This document shows positions 1-8,393 of a stretch of 34,285 nt of DNA, one piece after another. The translations under genes were made by a program, and so were the position numbers. The stretch's first letter is position 1, and each line of letters opens with the position of its first letter. The stretch is from contig JAENYN010000046.1 of the NCBI GenBank assembly GCA_016841765.1, forward strand, positions 1 through 34,285, written 5' to 3'. The notes under the pieces are model-generated. The model had not been told where the DNA came from. It was given only the letters and a program-made list of their open reading frames with translations, and ran no database searches. This DNA is from Guptibacillus hwajinpoensis (lineage in GTDB: Bacteria; Bacillota; Bacilli; Bacillales; Bacillaceae_O).

Positions 1-44
1 AGCTCGGTTAACAGCCGAGGGCTCTACCACTGAGCTACTGTGGA
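1..44 (-). tRNA. tRNA-Asn (GTT), 5' part only
   Basis: Reading the minus strand, the acceptor 5' strand, the D-arm (AGCTCAGTGGTAGAGC) and the anticodon arm with loop CTGTTAA are visible, so the anticodon is GTT and the tRNA is Asn. The 3' half lies outside the window. In B. subtilis the trnS cluster begins with tRNA-Asn beside sprT (ydcK), which matches the neighbour here. More tRNAs probably follow beyond the edge; that is inference. Confidence 0.9.
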
Positions 45-285
45 ATGATTATCTTGCTTCCTTATCTAATTCGGCGAACGACACTGCTTCTTCCTCTGCT
101 AGCTAAATCAAGGAAGTGAATGCGTCGAAGCAACTCGTAGCAGATTCAGGATGTATTGCTCGTCACTGAGCTACTGTGGAATAATTGTTATTCTTCCTCA
201 ACTGATCTTGCTAACGACTTCTGCTTCTTCCTCTTAAATTGAGTAAGAGAAGCAAATGTGCCAGGGCAATCTCAGTGGAATAACT
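41..285 (-). repeat. Leader with decayed tandem copies of the tRNA 5' end
   Basis: Between the tRNA promoter and the tRNA gene, the 5' end of tRNA-Asn is repeated. An exact 17-nt copy lies at 164-180 on the minus strand, and a shorter decayed copy (TCCACTGAG) near 271-279. Flanking sequence is repeated too: GAGGAAGAAGCAG followed by GTCGTT occurs upstream of both the real tRNA and the 164-180 copy. The spacings are about 136 and 99 bp. It looks like an old tandem duplication of the tRNA head plus its leader. No full tRNA can be folded from the extra copies. Confidence 0.75.
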
Positions 286-314
286 GCTTGTTTTTTATAA
301 TGACAACATTTTAT

Positions 315-343
315 ATTTTACATGATGAAGTGATCTTTGTCAA
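315..343 (-). promoter_or_regulatory. Sigma-A promoter for the tRNA cluster
   Basis: On the minus strand, TTGACA (338-343), a 17-bp spacer and TAAAAT (315-320). The match to the vegetative consensus is close, as expected for stable RNA genes. Transcription would start near 308, giving a leader of about 260 nt before the tRNA 5' end. Confidence 0.8.
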
Positions 344-432
344 TAACTTTTCGGCCGTTTTGTTTGCGTTTCAAGTTGTCCGCTCAACGACGGCTTTTAT
401 AATTTACCACAGCCGGACAGCAGGCGTCAATA

Positions 433-888
433 TCAATTATTGATTTTTTCCAGTCTTCCATTGCACCTTCCGCAGCGGTACCGTTTTGTATCCACTCTGC
501 GCTTTCTTTTATAAGAGAAACCACACGACTTGCAAAGATAAAAGTGTTTGAAGGTTTCCGCTTTTTTCGCCGAGGGCAGTGCGCTGCAATGGCGCGGGGC
601 GCCGACTTGCTTCATCAGTTTCCTGAAATCGGCATCCCGGTGCTTGTATCCTTTGCCTTCAAGGTGCAGATGATAATGGCACAGCTCATGCTTGATGATG
701 CCGACCAATTCGTCCGAGCCGAGTTCCTCAAGATATTTGCGGTTCAATTCGATGTTGTGTGTGCGCAGCAGGTATCTCCCGCCTGTCGTCCTTAGGCGAT
801 TGTTGAAAACAGCCTGGTGCTTAAACGGTCTGCCGAATGATTTTATTGAGATCTCTTCAACGAGCTGCTGCAGTTTTAGCTGTTCCAT
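433..888 (-). CDS. sprT: SprT-like zinc metalloprotease-fold protein
   Basis: A 151-residue protein of the SprT/YdcK family. The zinc-binding motif HELCHYH lies about 68 residues in, with downstream conserved histidines. A C-terminal zinc ribbon has two CxxC pairs (CKSC and CGRC). The ATG at 888 was chosen over the longer frame because GGGGTGG lies just upstream and the length then matches YdcK (about 150 residues). The family resembles the protease domain of eukaryotic Spartan, but the bacterial role is not established. The gene sits between the tRNA cluster and cmpA, as in B. subtilis, and has its own promoter at 920-947. Confidence 0.9.
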   Translation of the reverse strand: MEQLKLQQLVEEISIKSFGRPFKHQAVFNNRLRTTGGRYLLRTHNIELNRKYLEELGSDELVGIIKHELCHYHLHLEGKGYKHRDADFRKLMKQVGAPRHCSALPSAKKAETFKHFYLCKSCGFSYKRKRRVDTKRYRCGRCNGRLEKINN

Positions 889-919
889 TTTCCCACCCCG
901 GAAGTTCCATATAAAAGAA

Positions 920-947
920 AGTATACAGGCACAAAAAAAGACGTCAA
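920..947 (-). promoter_or_regulatory. Sigma-A promoter for sprT
   Basis: On the minus strand, TTGACG (942-947), a 16-bp spacer and TATACT (920-925), about 30 bp before the sprT start codon. It is close to consensus. The same short region must also hold the start signals of the divergent cmpA gene. Confidence 0.65.
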
Positions 948-995
948 GCATAAACTGACTTATAACTTATCACCTACTAAAAAGGAGGCTATGCT

Positions 996-1109
996 ATGCC
1001 CGGCTGGCTAGTCAATCAATTTCGAAGGGCATACTTTGAGAAGAACCGTTACCAAATAAAAATGCTGAATCAATGCTGGTTTTTTTATAGAAAAAAACAC
1101 TGCTCGTAA
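996..1109 (+). CDS. cmpA: Cortex morphogenetic protein CmpA, 37 residues
   Basis: A 37-codon gene with a strong ribosome binding site (AAAGGAGG at 981-988, 7 nt before ATG). The product begins MPGWLVNQF and ends FYRKKHCS; the QIKMLNQCW core and RKKHCS end match my memory of Bacillus CmpA. CmpA is a small mother-cell protein that links spore coat and cortex assembly and promotes degradation of SpoIVA through ClpXP. The position between sprT and tex matches B. subtilis. Expression in B. subtilis is sigma-E dependent, but I could not identify a convincing sigma-E promoter here. The last codons overlap the stem-loop that terminates tex from the opposite strand. Confidence 0.88.
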   Translation: MPGWLVNQFRRAYFEKNRYQIKMLNQCWFFYRKKHCS

Positions 1110-1118
1110 AAAGCAGTG
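1091..1118 (-). terminator. Rho-independent terminator of tex, inside the end of cmpA
   Basis: Inverted repeat CACTGCT (1098-1104) / AGCAGTG (1112-1118), followed on the minus strand by seven T residues (1091-1097). It serves tex. On the plus strand it follows cmpA only with a weaker T-rich tail. The cmpA stop codon (1107-1109) lies in its loop. Confidence 0.8.
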
Positions 1119-1135
1119 CTTCTTTCTGTTCAGGT

Positions 1136-3307
1136 TTATTCCATCGGCAGCATTGTCAAAGAGACTCTGCCTTTGGCCTGATCCACTTTTTCAACCCATA
1201 CATTCACGACCTGGCCGACAGATACGACGTCCATCGGATGCTTAACGAATTTTCTGCTCATTTTTGAAATATGGACAAGCCCGTCTTCCTTGACGCCGAT
1301 GTCCACAAATGCACCGAAGTCCACGACATTGCGGACGGTTCCCTCAAGTTCCATTCCTGCTTTTAAATCCTCAAGCTTTAAGACATCCTTTTTCAAAAGC
1401 GGCTTTGAAATGTCGTCTCGGATGTCACGTTCCGGCTGGATGAGAGCACCGACGATGTCACGCAAGGTGATTTCGCCGATGCCAAGTTCTGCTGCTGTCG
1501 CTTGCAGGTCGAGTGCATTCAGCGCCTCTTTCAGCTTTTCTGTACCGAGGTCGTCTGGTGTGTATCCCACTTTTTTCAGAAGCTGCCGTGTTTCCTTATA
1601 ACTCTCCGGATGAATCGGCGTCCGGTCGAGCGGCTGGTCTCCGTCAGGGACCCGGAGGAAGCCGATGCTCTGTTCGTATGTTTTCGCACCAAGCCGCGGA
1701 ATGCCCTTCAATTCTTTTCGATCTGTGAATTTGCCATCCTCTTCCCGCTTTTTCACAATGTTATTGGCGACACTTTTGCTTAACCCCGCGACGTATTGGA
1801 GGAGGGAAGGTGAAGCGGTGTTCACGTTGACCCCCACCTTGTTCACGGCCGTCTCCACGACGAATGTCAGGGAGTCATTGAGTTTCTTTTGGGATACATC
1901 ATGCTGATATTGTCCCACTCCAACTGATTTCGGGTCGATTTTGACAAGTTCGGCAAGCGGATCCTGCAGGCGGCGCGCGATGGAGACGGCGCTCCGTTCT
2001 TCGACCTGCAGGTTCGGAAATTCTTCCCGGGCCAGATCGGAAGCGGAATAGACACTTGCTCCAGCTTCATTGACGATGATATATGAAACGTCATGGCCCG
2101 CATCAGGGAGCAGCTCTGCCACAAACTGCTCGGTTTCCCTGGACGCTGTGCCGTTTCCTATGGCTACGATTTCAATTTTGTATGTAGCGAGCAAGTCCAT
2201 GAAAATCCTGGCGGCTTCCCGTCTTTTGTAATCCGAAGTGTGCGGATAGATGAGGTTGATGTTCAGCACTTTTCCTGTTTCATCAATGACTGCCAGTTTA
2301 CATCCGGTCCTGAAGGCAGGGTCGACACCGAGGGTCATTTTACCTTTCAGCGGCGGCTGCAACAGAAGGCTTTGCAGGTTTTCAGAAAAAATGTGAATGG
2401 CCTGTTCTTCCGCGCGTTCTGTCAACTCGTTGCGGATTTCACGTTCAATTGACGGCTGGATAAGGCGTTTGTAGGCATCTTCCGCAGCTGCTTCCACATG
2501 CGGGACAGCCGGGCCTGTTTTATGTCCGATCAAGCGGCGTTTTAAATAACCCTGGATTTCATCCTCAGGCGCTTCAATCGCTGCCTTCAGGATCCCTTCC
2601 TTTTCGCCGCGGTTCACGGCAAGAACCCGGTGCGGCACGATGCGGCTGACCGGTTCACTATAGCTGTAATACATTTCATAGATTCCTTTTTCATCTTTCG
2701 CCTTGTCTTTTGCTTCCGTCTGCACAGAGCCCCTGCGAAATGTCTTTTCACGGATCCAGCTTCGGTAATCCGCATTGTCGGAAATCCATTCCGCCAAAAT
2801 GTCACGCGCACCCTGCAATACATCTTCTATTGTATGGAGTTCATGCTCTTCAGATAAATATCCGGCAGCTTTCTCATCGACATCTCCGGTCCGCGGCAGG
2901 GCGAATAACCATTCGGCAAGCGGCTCAAGTCCCTTTTCTTTTGCAACAGATGCTTTTGTCCGCCGCTTTTGTTTATATGGACGGTAGAGATCTTCTACTT
3001 CCTGAAGCTTTTGGGCCTGTTTGATTTTTGCGCTGAGCTCATCAGACAGTTTGCCCTGCTCTTCGATTAGGCGCAGGACTTCCTGTTTTCGTTTATCAAG
3101 GTTCTGGAGATATTCCCATTTTTCCATGATGGAACGGATTTGGACTTCATCCAGCTGGCCGGTCTTTTCTTTTCGATATCGGGCAATGAACGGAACTGTA
3201 TTGCCCTCTTGCAGCAGCTGAATCACATTCGCTGCCTGCTTTTCAGTAAAACTTTCTTCACTGGCAATTTGTTTGGCCAGATTAATATCTTGTTCGGCTA
3301 CTGTCAT
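1136..3307 (-). CDS. tex: Tex family RNA-binding protein
   Basis: A 723-residue protein of the usual Tex/YdcI length. The order is an N-terminal helical region, a YqgF/RNase-H-like domain (around residues 325-450, containing MTLGVDPAFRTGCK), helix-hairpin-helix repeats (around 490-560, with NTASPSLLQYVAGL and GIPRLGAKTYEQ), and a C-terminal S1 domain (about 650-720, starting ELEGTVRNVVDFGAFVDIG). Tex is a conserved nucleic-acid-binding factor associated with RNA polymerase and transcription; its precise role in Bacillus is unsettled. The start at 3307 has GGAGGT 8 nt upstream. A terminator follows directly, so it is probably monocistronic. Confidence 0.95.
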   Translation of the reverse strand: MTVAEQDINLAKQIASEESFTEKQAANVIQLLQEGNTVPFIARYRKEKTGQLDEVQIRSIMEKWEYLQNLDKRKQEVLRLIEEQGKLSDELSAKIKQAQKLQEVEDLYRPYKQKRRTKASVAKEKGLEPLAEWLFALPRTGDVDEKAAGYLSEEHELHTIEDVLQGARDILAEWISDNADYRSWIREKTFRRGSVQTEAKDKAKDEKGIYEMYYSYSEPVSRIVPHRVLAVNRGEKEGILKAAIEAPEDEIQGYLKRRLIGHKTGPAVPHVEAAAEDAYKRLIQPSIEREIRNELTERAEEQAIHIFSENLQSLLLQPPLKGKMTLGVDPAFRTGCKLAVIDETGKVLNINLIYPHTSDYKRREAARIFMDLLATYKIEIVAIGNGTASRETEQFVAELLPDAGHDVSYIIVNEAGASVYSASDLAREEFPNLQVEERSAVSIARRLQDPLAELVKIDPKSVGVGQYQHDVSQKKLNDSLTFVVETAVNKVGVNVNTASPSLLQYVAGLSKSVANNIVKKREEDGKFTDRKELKGIPRLGAKTYEQSIGFLRVPDGDQPLDRTPIHPESYKETRQLLKKVGYTPDDLGTEKLKEALNALDLQATAAELGIGEITLRDIVGALIQPERDIRDDISKPLLKKDVLKLEDLKAGMELEGTVRNVVDFGAFVDIGVKEDGLVHISKMSRKFVKHPMDVVSVGQVVNVWVEKVDQAKGRVSLTMLPME

Positions 3308-3337
3308 TTCTTTACCTCCACAATCTGGGATTCTTCT

Positions 3338-3366
3338 ATTTTACCAAATCAGACGAATAAACTGAA
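3338..3366 (-). promoter_or_regulatory. Possible promoter for tex
   Basis: On the minus strand, TTCAGT (3361-3366), a 17-bp spacer and TAAAAT (3338-3343), about 30 bp upstream of the start codon. The -10 box is good and the -35 is weak. Confidence 0.45.
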
Positions 3367-3445
3367 TCCGACGCTGCGCATGCGCCGATGGTTGATGTCA
3401 GGTTATAACCTCCCAGTTGAAAGTTGCATTTCTAGCGAAACCAAC

Positions 3446-3475
3446 AAAAAAAGAGCCTCCCATCAAGAAGCTCTA
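3446..3475 (-). terminator. Terminator of the sigB operon
   Basis: On the minus strand, AGAGC (3471-3475) pairs with GCTCT (3453-3457), followed by a run of T (3446-3453). The upstream stem arm contains the rsbX stop codon, so the hairpin begins inside the gene. Confidence 0.75.
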
Positions 3476-4072
3476 CCCGATTTTGCCTACCAGAAATGTT
3501 ACGTCGTCTTTCGGCTTATCAATTAACTGTCTGATTTTTTGAGATGCTGCCTTGATGGATCTCAATTCCCAAACGATGTTTTTAATGGACCGAATCTCCA
3601 GTCCGTCCGAATGCATCAAGAACGAGGAGTCAGGTTCATACGGAAAGCGCTGTACGCGAAAGCTGGTCGGTTTGCCGGATAAATATCCTGATTTCGGAAG
3701 CGGGTGTGTGATTTTTCCGCTCGGCGAATACATGACAAACCGGATATTTCCTACACAGGCGTATTCAAGCTCCCCTTTATCGTAATAAACTTTCAGCAAA
3801 CCGAGTACGGCGCCGCGTTTATTATAAAGGGATTTATTGGCCTTTTGCATCAGGCTTTGCACGTCATCGTCAGCATTGTCCCGGATGGCGGAAATGGCGG
3901 CCTGTGAAGAAACTCTCGCTTCCGTGCCGCTTCCCAGGCCATCGGCCAGGGCGCAAAGGAAATAATCGTCCGTTTCCTTAATATAGTAGGAATCGCCGCA
4001 GGCATCTTTTCCGGTCTTGGCTGACTGGTGTGCATATAAATCTACTTTGTCATACTTTGTGTGGGAAATCAT
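3473..4072 (-). CDS. rsbX: RsbX, feedback PP2C phosphatase of the stressosome
   Basis: A 199-residue PP2C-type serine phosphatase without a regulatory domain, the usual RsbX size. Metal-binding motifs are DACGDSYY near residue 25, ALADGLGSG near 42, a later SDGLE, and DDVTFLVGK at the end. RsbX dephosphorylates RsbS and RsbR in stressosomes, resetting them and limiting RsbT release. Last gene of the operon, it starts 1 nt after the sigB stop, with GGAGTG upstream of ATG. Its position downstream of sigB fits the known negative feedback, in which sigma-B raises its own antagonist. Confidence 0.95.
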   Translation of the reverse strand: MISHTKYDKVDLYAHQSAKTGKDACGDSYYIKETDDYFLCALADGLGSGTEARVSSQAAISAIRDNADDDVQSLMQKANKSLYNKRGAVLGLLKVYYDKGELEYACVGNIRFVMYSPSGKITHPLPKSGYLSGKPTSFRVQRFPYEPDSSFLMHSDGLEIRSIKNIVWELRSIKAASQKIRQLIDKPKDDVTFLVGKIG

Positions 4073-4073
4073 A

Positions 4074-4859
4074 TCACAAACACTCCGATGGTTCTGTCCT
4101 GATCGCTTCTCTCAGCTTTTTCAGGGCTCGTCTCTGCAAACGGGAAACATGCATCTGGGATATGCCCAGACGGTCACCGGTTTCCTTCTGGCTCATGTTT
4201 TCAAAATACGTGCACCGCAATATTTCCTGCTCCCGTTCGGTGAGGACATGGAACACTTTTTCAAGAATAAGGCGCTGGTCAATATTTTCATAACCGTCAT
4301 CCTGCTGGCCGACGAGGTCCAATAACGTAACCGTGCTGCCGTCGGAATCTGCCTCGATCGAGCTGTCCACTGACAGGGCCTGGTAGCTTTTCCCCATTTC
4401 CATCGTTTCCAGGACTTCCTCTGTTGTCACTTCGAGGCGGTCGGCGATTTCTTCGACTCTCGGGGATCGATGGAGTTCATTTGTCAGATCTTCCACCGTT
4501 TTTTTGATTTTCGGGCCCAGCTCCTTGATTCTGCGCGGAACGTGGACGCTCCATGTCTTGTCACGGATAAATCGCTTGATTTCACCAATGATCGTCGGTA
4601 CCGCAAATGATTCGAAACTCTTTCCAAACGACGGGTCGTAACGCCTGATGGCTGCGAGCAACCCGATCATACCGACTTGTACAAGGTCTTCATGAATGCT
4701 GCGCCCTTTTGAATACTTCCCGGCTAACGAAACGACTAAATCATTGTATTTATCAACGATCAGTGACTGTGCCGTCTCATCATCAGGATCATCCTGGACC
4801 CTTTGAATCCATTCATAAACCTCATTATCATTTTGTCTTTGAGGTTTGTGTGTCGGCAC
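4074..4859 (-). CDS. sigB: General stress sigma factor SigB
   Basis: A 261-residue sigma-70 family, group 3 factor. Region 2 shows YSKGRSIHEDLVQVGMIGLL, region 3 contains TWSVHVPRRIKELGPKI, and region 4 has an HTH with SQKETGDRLGISQMHVSRLQ. SigB directs core RNA polymerase to general-stress promoters (GTTT...GGGTAT). The start is GTG at 4859, preceded by AGGTGG. It overlaps rsbW by 32 nt, so translation is probably coupled to that of its anti-sigma factor. Confidence 0.97.
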   Translation of the reverse strand: MPTHKPQRQNDNEVYEWIQRVQDDPDDETAQSLIVDKYNDLVVSLAGKYSKGRSIHEDLVQVGMIGLLAAIRRYDPSFGKSFESFAVPTIIGEIKRFIRDKTWSVHVPRRIKELGPKIKKTVEDLTNELHRSPRVEEIADRLEVTTEEVLETMEMGKSYQALSVDSSIEADSDGSTVTLLDLVGQQDDGYENIDQRLILEKVFHVLTEREQEILRCTYFENMSQKETGDRLGISQMHVSRLQRRALKKLREAIRTEPSECL

Positions 4860-5313
4860 TTTGATCCACCTCGTCTCTTTGAAGGTATTTTGTCATGCTG
4901 ACAACAACACCCGCTTGATCACTGATTTGCACTTCATCCATCAGTGTGTCAATCAAGAAAAGGCCCAACCCTCCCTCGGTTATTGTTTCAACCGGCTTAG
5001 AGCTGTCATAAGGACCTAGCTTCTCACGGGTTTCTTTTGCATTAAAGCTTTTGCCGCTGTCTGACACCATGATCTGGACGCGGTTTTCATGAATGCCGAA
5101 GGCCACTGCAATTTCACCCTGCTCATCATCCGGATAGGCATGGTTGACCGCATTCGTCACGGCTTCTGACAGGGCGATTTTAATGTCTTCAATGTCATCA
5201 TAAGAAAAGCCCATACGGCTCGCGATTCCAGATGCGGTAAGCCTCAGGACTCCAACATACTCTGGCCTGGCCGGAACTTTCATTTCCACCATATCAAAAG
5301 ATTCGTTCATCAT
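4828..5313 (-). CDS. rsbW: RsbW, anti-sigma-B factor and RsbV kinase
   Basis: A 161-residue GHKL-type serine kinase. The N box is SEAVTNAVNHAY (residues about 49-60), then G boxes DSGKSF and EGGLGLFLI. RsbW binds and silences SigB; in unstressed cells it phosphorylates RsbV, and dephosphorylated RsbV displaces SigB. The start ATG overlaps the rsbV stop by 4 nt (ATGA), with AGGGGTGG upstream; a second ATG 3 nt later is equally possible. Both neighbours are its direct binding partners. Confidence 0.96.
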   Translation of the reverse strand: MMNESFDMVEMKVPARPEYVGVLRLTASGIASRMGFSYDDIEDIKIALSEAVTNAVNHAYPDDEQGEIAVAFGIHENRVQIMVSDSGKSFNAKETREKLGPYDSSKPVETITEGGLGLFLIDTLMDEVQISDQAGVVVSMTKYLQRDEVDQSADTQTSKTK

Positions 5314-5642
5314 TGACCACCCCTGACTGCCGGATCAATTTCCATTACTTCATTCAGACCCGTAATTTCAAACAGGCGGGTGACACGATCAGACATGCCG
5401 GTCAGCTTGAGTGTACCGTTATTCGCTCTAACAGATTTCAAGACTCCGATGAAAACACCAAGTCCGGTACTGTCCATGTAATTGACCTCTGACAGGTCGA
5501 TCACAATATCGGCACCTTCATTTTTTGTAAGCGGGGTCACCGTTTCACGGAGTTCCGGAGCGGTATAGGCATCCACTTCTCCACTTACAGTAACGTGATA
5601 GGCATTCTTCTCTTTTTCCCGAACATCTATTTGTAAGTTCAA
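5310..5642 (-). CDS. rsbV: RsbV, anti-anti-sigma factor
   Basis: A 110-residue STAS-domain protein. The phosphorylation site is the serine in YMDSTGLGVF (about residue 58). Unphosphorylated RsbV binds RsbW and frees SigB. I chose TTG at 5642 because AGGGGGA lies 9 nt upstream and the protein then begins like B. subtilis RsbV (M-N-x-x-x-D-V). An in-frame GTG at 5651 would sit directly on the ribosome binding site and is unlikely. A sigma-B promoter lies just upstream, so rsbV-rsbW-sigB-rsbX can be induced apart from the front half of the operon. Confidence 0.95.
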   Translation of the reverse strand: MNLQIDVREKEKNAYHVTVSGEVDAYTAPELRETVTPLTKNEGADIVIDLSEVNYMDSTGLGVFIGVLKSVRANNGTLKLTGMSDRVTRLFEITGLNEVMEIDPAVRGGQ

Positions 5643-5684
5643 TTCACACACTCCCCCTGTTCTATTACTAGCTACTGCTTTGAA

Positions 5685-5710
5685 TTACCCGATGCCGGAA
5701 AAGATTAAAC
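5685..5710 (-). promoter_or_regulatory. Sigma-B promoter for rsbV-rsbW-sigB-rsbX
   Basis: On the minus strand, GTTTAA (5705-5710), a 14-bp spacer and GGGTAA (5685-5690): nearly the full sigma-B consensus, in the same place as the autoregulatory promoter of B. subtilis. The -35 box overlaps the rsbU stop codon. Confidence 0.9.
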
Positions 5711-6715
5711 ATCCCGGCGGATAATAATGAGTGTAAAGTCATCCCTCAGTTGGAAATCCTGCATTTTTTCCAGCTTGCGGTATACATTCTCGACGATTTC
5801 CTGTGAAGGCAGGTGAATGTAATCCCGGATAATGTCGATAACTTCTTCGCGTTCAATGAACCGGTCGCCTGTCCGGCATTCCGTCACACCATCGGAAAGC
5901 AGGATGATCATGTCACCGGGGTCGACATCACGCTGGAAGTCCTGGTATTTCATGGTGCGGGCCACGCCGAGTACAAGTCCTTTTGCATTGATCTCCTCAA
6001 ACTTGTCCTCTTTGGCATTATAATAGAACCCCGGTTCATGCCCTGCCGATGCATAATAAAACTTATGATCACTCGAATCATACAGTCCGTAAAACATCGT
6101 AATGAACATGCTTGGGTCCACGTTCTGTTCCACAACGCGGTTCAAGTTCTCCAGAACCGCACCCGGATCCATTCTTGTTTCCGGGAGGCTGTCCATTGAA
6201 TACTTGATCATTGACATGCAAAGGGCTGCCGGAATCCCTTTGCCGATAATGTCCGCAATCGCCACACTGAGGGAACCATTTTCATCCTGTACGAAATGAT
6301 AATAGTCACCATTCATTTGCCTGGCAGGCACACTGACCACACCAACATCCAGTGATTCCACTGCCGGGTGTTCTGTCGTCAGCAGTGTCTGCTGCATGCT
6401 GGCCGCCACTTCGATTTCCGACTGGAGCTCGAGCTGGCGGCTGCGGAGGCTTTGATGTTCACGATAAGCAAATCCGTAATTAATCATCACCTCAAGCAAA
6501 AATTCCAGCGAACGGGCCATGTTTTCATCAAGATCCGGAAACAGGTCTTCCATTACCGTATTATGAAGGCTGATGATTTCCTCAGGGGAAATCTTCTGCT
6601 CGATCGCTTTACGGCTGAACTGCTGCCCTTTGTATAATGACTGTTCATCATTTATCTCCAAGTAATCACTCAGTATTTTTTTATACTTTTTTACAATCAG
6701 GTCTTTCTCATCCAA
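5705..6715 (-). CDS. rsbU: RsbU, PP2C phosphatase that activates RsbV
   Basis: A 336-residue protein with an N-terminal RsbT-binding helical domain (about 1-85), a linker coiled coil (SEIEVAASMQQTLL) and a C-terminal SpoIIE/PP2C phosphatase domain with the metal-site segments GDYYHF, VAIADIIGKG, LLSDGVTE and DDFTLIII. RsbT binding switches on RsbU, which dephosphorylates RsbV. TTG at 6715 was chosen because GGGGG is 9 nt upstream and the N-terminus then aligns with B. subtilis RsbU; TTG at 6721 is in frame but only 3 nt from the same site. Confidence 0.95.
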   Translation of the reverse strand: MDEKDLIVKKYKKILSDYLEINDEQSLYKGQQFSRKAIEQKISPEEIISLHNTVMEDLFPDLDENMARSLEFLLEVMINYGFAYREHQSLRSRQLELQSEIEVAASMQQTLLTTEHPAVESLDVGVVSVPARQMNGDYYHFVQDENGSLSVAIADIIGKGIPAALCMSMIKYSMDSLPETRMDPGAVLENLNRVVEQNVDPSMFITMFYGLYDSSDHKFYYASAGHEPGFYYNAKEDKFEEINAKGLVLGVARTMKYQDFQRDVDPGDMIILLSDGVTECRTGDRFIEREEVIDIIRDYIHLPSQEIVENVYRKLEKMQDFQLRDDFTLIIIRRDV

Positions 6716-6729
6716 CCTCAACTACCCCC

Positions 6730-7131
6730 TTAACGGAGCCATTTCACCGCTACAATTTCAGTGCCGTCATCATCACTGGAGTCAATGGAAAACTCATCCA
6801 TAAGCCTTTTCACTCCAGGAAGCCCGGCGCCAAGTCCTCCGGATGTAGAGTAGCCATCCTCCATGACACGCCTGATGTCCCGAATCCCCGGGCCGTTGTC
6901 TCTTGCTATGATACGCAGGCCGCCCCGGGCCGAATCCTCTATCGGCTCAATTACGATTTCGCCTTCTCCTGCATAAAGGTAGATATTACGGGCCAACTCA
7001 GAAATGGCTGTAGTAATGCGGGCCTGGTCAACACTCCCAAACCCCAACTCTCTTGCGACGTTTCTCCCTAATTGTCTTGCCGCAACGATGTCCCATTCTT
7101 TTTTTACATGTACACAGGATTGGGTTTCCAT
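6730..7131 (-). CDS. rsbT: RsbT, stressosome serine kinase and RsbU activator
   Basis: A 133-residue GHKL kinase. N box SELARNIYLYA, G1 box DNGPGI and G2 box GGLGAGLPG are intact. RsbT is held in the stressosome by RsbS and RsbR. Under stress it phosphorylates both, leaves the complex and activates RsbU. ATG at 7131 is preceded by GGGGGA at 8 nt. The gene follows rsbS with a 4-nt gap. Confidence 0.96.
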   Translation of the reverse strand: METQSCVHVKKEWDIVAARQLGRNVARELGFGSVDQARITTAISELARNIYLYAGEGEIVIEPIEDSARGGLRIIARDNGPGIRDIRRVMEDGYSTSGGLGAGLPGVKRLMDEFSIDSSDDDGTEIVAVKWLR

Positions 7132-7135
7132 TCGA

Positions 7136-7492
7136 CTATTCCCCCAATTCCTGCTGCAATTTATCCAGACCTTGTTCTAAATCCAAAGCTGTAGGAACAT
7201 TCCGGAGATGAATGCCAAGATCAATCAATGTAATGGCAACCGCCGGCTGGATACCGGTTAGCACCACCTTCGCTCCCATTAAGCCGGACATATCCACGAC
7301 ATCACCAAGGACTTTGGCTATGAAAGAATCGATCATATCGACAGAAGTCAGGTCGATGACGATCCCTTTCGCACTCGTTTCATGGATCTTGTTCAGCAGA
7401 TCCTCCTGAAACTGCAAAGCCGTCTGGTCATCAAGTTCAGTCTGGATTGTTATCAATAAATACTGATGCAATTTTAATATCGGTATTCGCAT
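7136..7492 (-). CDS. rsbS: RsbS, stressosome scaffold (STAS domain)
   Basis: A 118-residue single STAS domain. The phosphoacceptor serine is in DMIDSFIAK (Ser56 here, equivalent to Ser59 in B. subtilis). RsbS co-assembles with RsbR proteins into the 1.8-MDa stressosome that sequesters RsbT. The ATG at 7492 has GGGAGG 8 nt upstream. Sequence is very close to the B. subtilis protein over [14 protein letters not shown] and the C-terminal [16 protein letters not shown]. Confidence 0.96.
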   Translation of the reverse strand: MRIPILKLHQYLLITIQTELDDQTALQFQEDLLNKIHETSAKGIVIDLTSVDMIDSFIAKVLGDVVDMSGLMGAKVVLTGIQPAVAITLIDLGIHLRNVPTALDLEQGLDKLQQELGE

Positions 7493-7505
7493 GTCCGCTG
7501 CCTCC

Positions 7506-8327
7506 CTATTCCAAATCTGTTAACTGGCGGTTTGTCATACTCAAAGCAGTTTCCATTCCTTTTCGCATGGAACTTTTTGTCGGGAACTCATTCAAGTTGA
7601 TCCCCAGATTGACAATCGTCTGGGCGATTTCAGGCCTAATGCCGACCAAAATGCACTGGGCACCGATAAGCCGGACAGCTTCAGCTGCCTGAATGATGTG
7701 ATGCGCGACCATTGTATCAACGACCGGCACGCCTGTAATATCAATCAGCACCACTTCAGCCCGATGCTTGATCACCCCTTCAAGAAGGTTTTCCATAATA
7801 AACTTCGCTCGTTCCGTATCAATTGTGCCGACAAGAGGCATAACGGTTATATTTTCAAAAACCGGGATAAGCGGTGCAGACAATTCCTGCAAAGCAATCT
7901 TCTGGAGGGAAACAATATTTTCCCAGGAACCCGAGTAGCTTTCGACAAGCTGGTTGATGATCGGGTCGATCCATTTATCAATGCCATTGATCAGCAGCAA
8001 GTGCTTTTTGACATTATATTTTTGGTGAAACAGCAAATCCAGAACAACCCTGCGGAAGATTTGAAGACCTTCTGTCAGATAGCTGAGCGGCCAGCCAAGT
8101 TTCATCAGGCGTTCGGAAAAATCACTGAGCTGGCTGGAGAAAGAGGTTTGCTCCAGATTAATATTACTTAAGATGATATTCACAAATTCAAAGTTCGTAT
8201 TGCGGAAAACATCATCCGAAATATTCGTCAGCCTTTTGCTGTTCCTTACTTGTCCAACTTCCTCAAGCCACCGATCGATAATTGTTTCTTTGTTATCAAA
8301 TATAATTTCGACAATATACGGTTCCAT
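7506..8327 (-). CDS. rsbRA: RsbRA, stressosome sensor and co-antagonist
   Basis: A 273-residue protein. The N-terminal non-haem globin-like domain (about 1-135) is variable. A linker helix [21 protein letters not shown] leads into a C-terminal STAS domain with the two conserved phospho-threonines (in [11 protein letters not shown] and in [10 protein letters not shown]). It forms the turrets and core of the stressosome with RsbS. The second ATG (8327) was chosen because GGGAGG is 6 nt before it, whereas the first ATG (8333) touches that site. First gene of the operon. In B. subtilis ndoA lies immediately upstream; here over 1.3 kb of repeats intervene. Confidence 0.95.
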   Translation of the reverse strand: MEPYIVEIIFDNKETIIDRWLEEVGQVRNSKRLTNISDDVFRNTNFEFVNIILSNINLEQTSFSSQLSDFSERLMKLGWPLSYLTEGLQIFRRVVLDLLFHQKYNVKKHLLLINGIDKWIDPIINQLVESYSGSWENIVSLQKIALQELSAPLIPVFENITVMPLVGTIDTERAKFIMENLLEGVIKHRAEVVLIDITGVPVVDTMVAHHIIQAAEAVRLIGAQCILVGIRPEIAQTIVNLGINLNEFPTKSSMRKGMETALSMTNRQLTDLE

Positions 8328-8393
8328 TGACATCCTCCCAATGAGCGTTTTCGGCCATCATATCCATTTTTTGTGCTGCTGCACAGCACTCTT

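Noticed and set aside
5310-5651. GTG start of rsbV at 5651
   Set aside because: It touches the ribosome binding site; the TTG at 5642 has correct spacing and matches the B. subtilis N-terminus.
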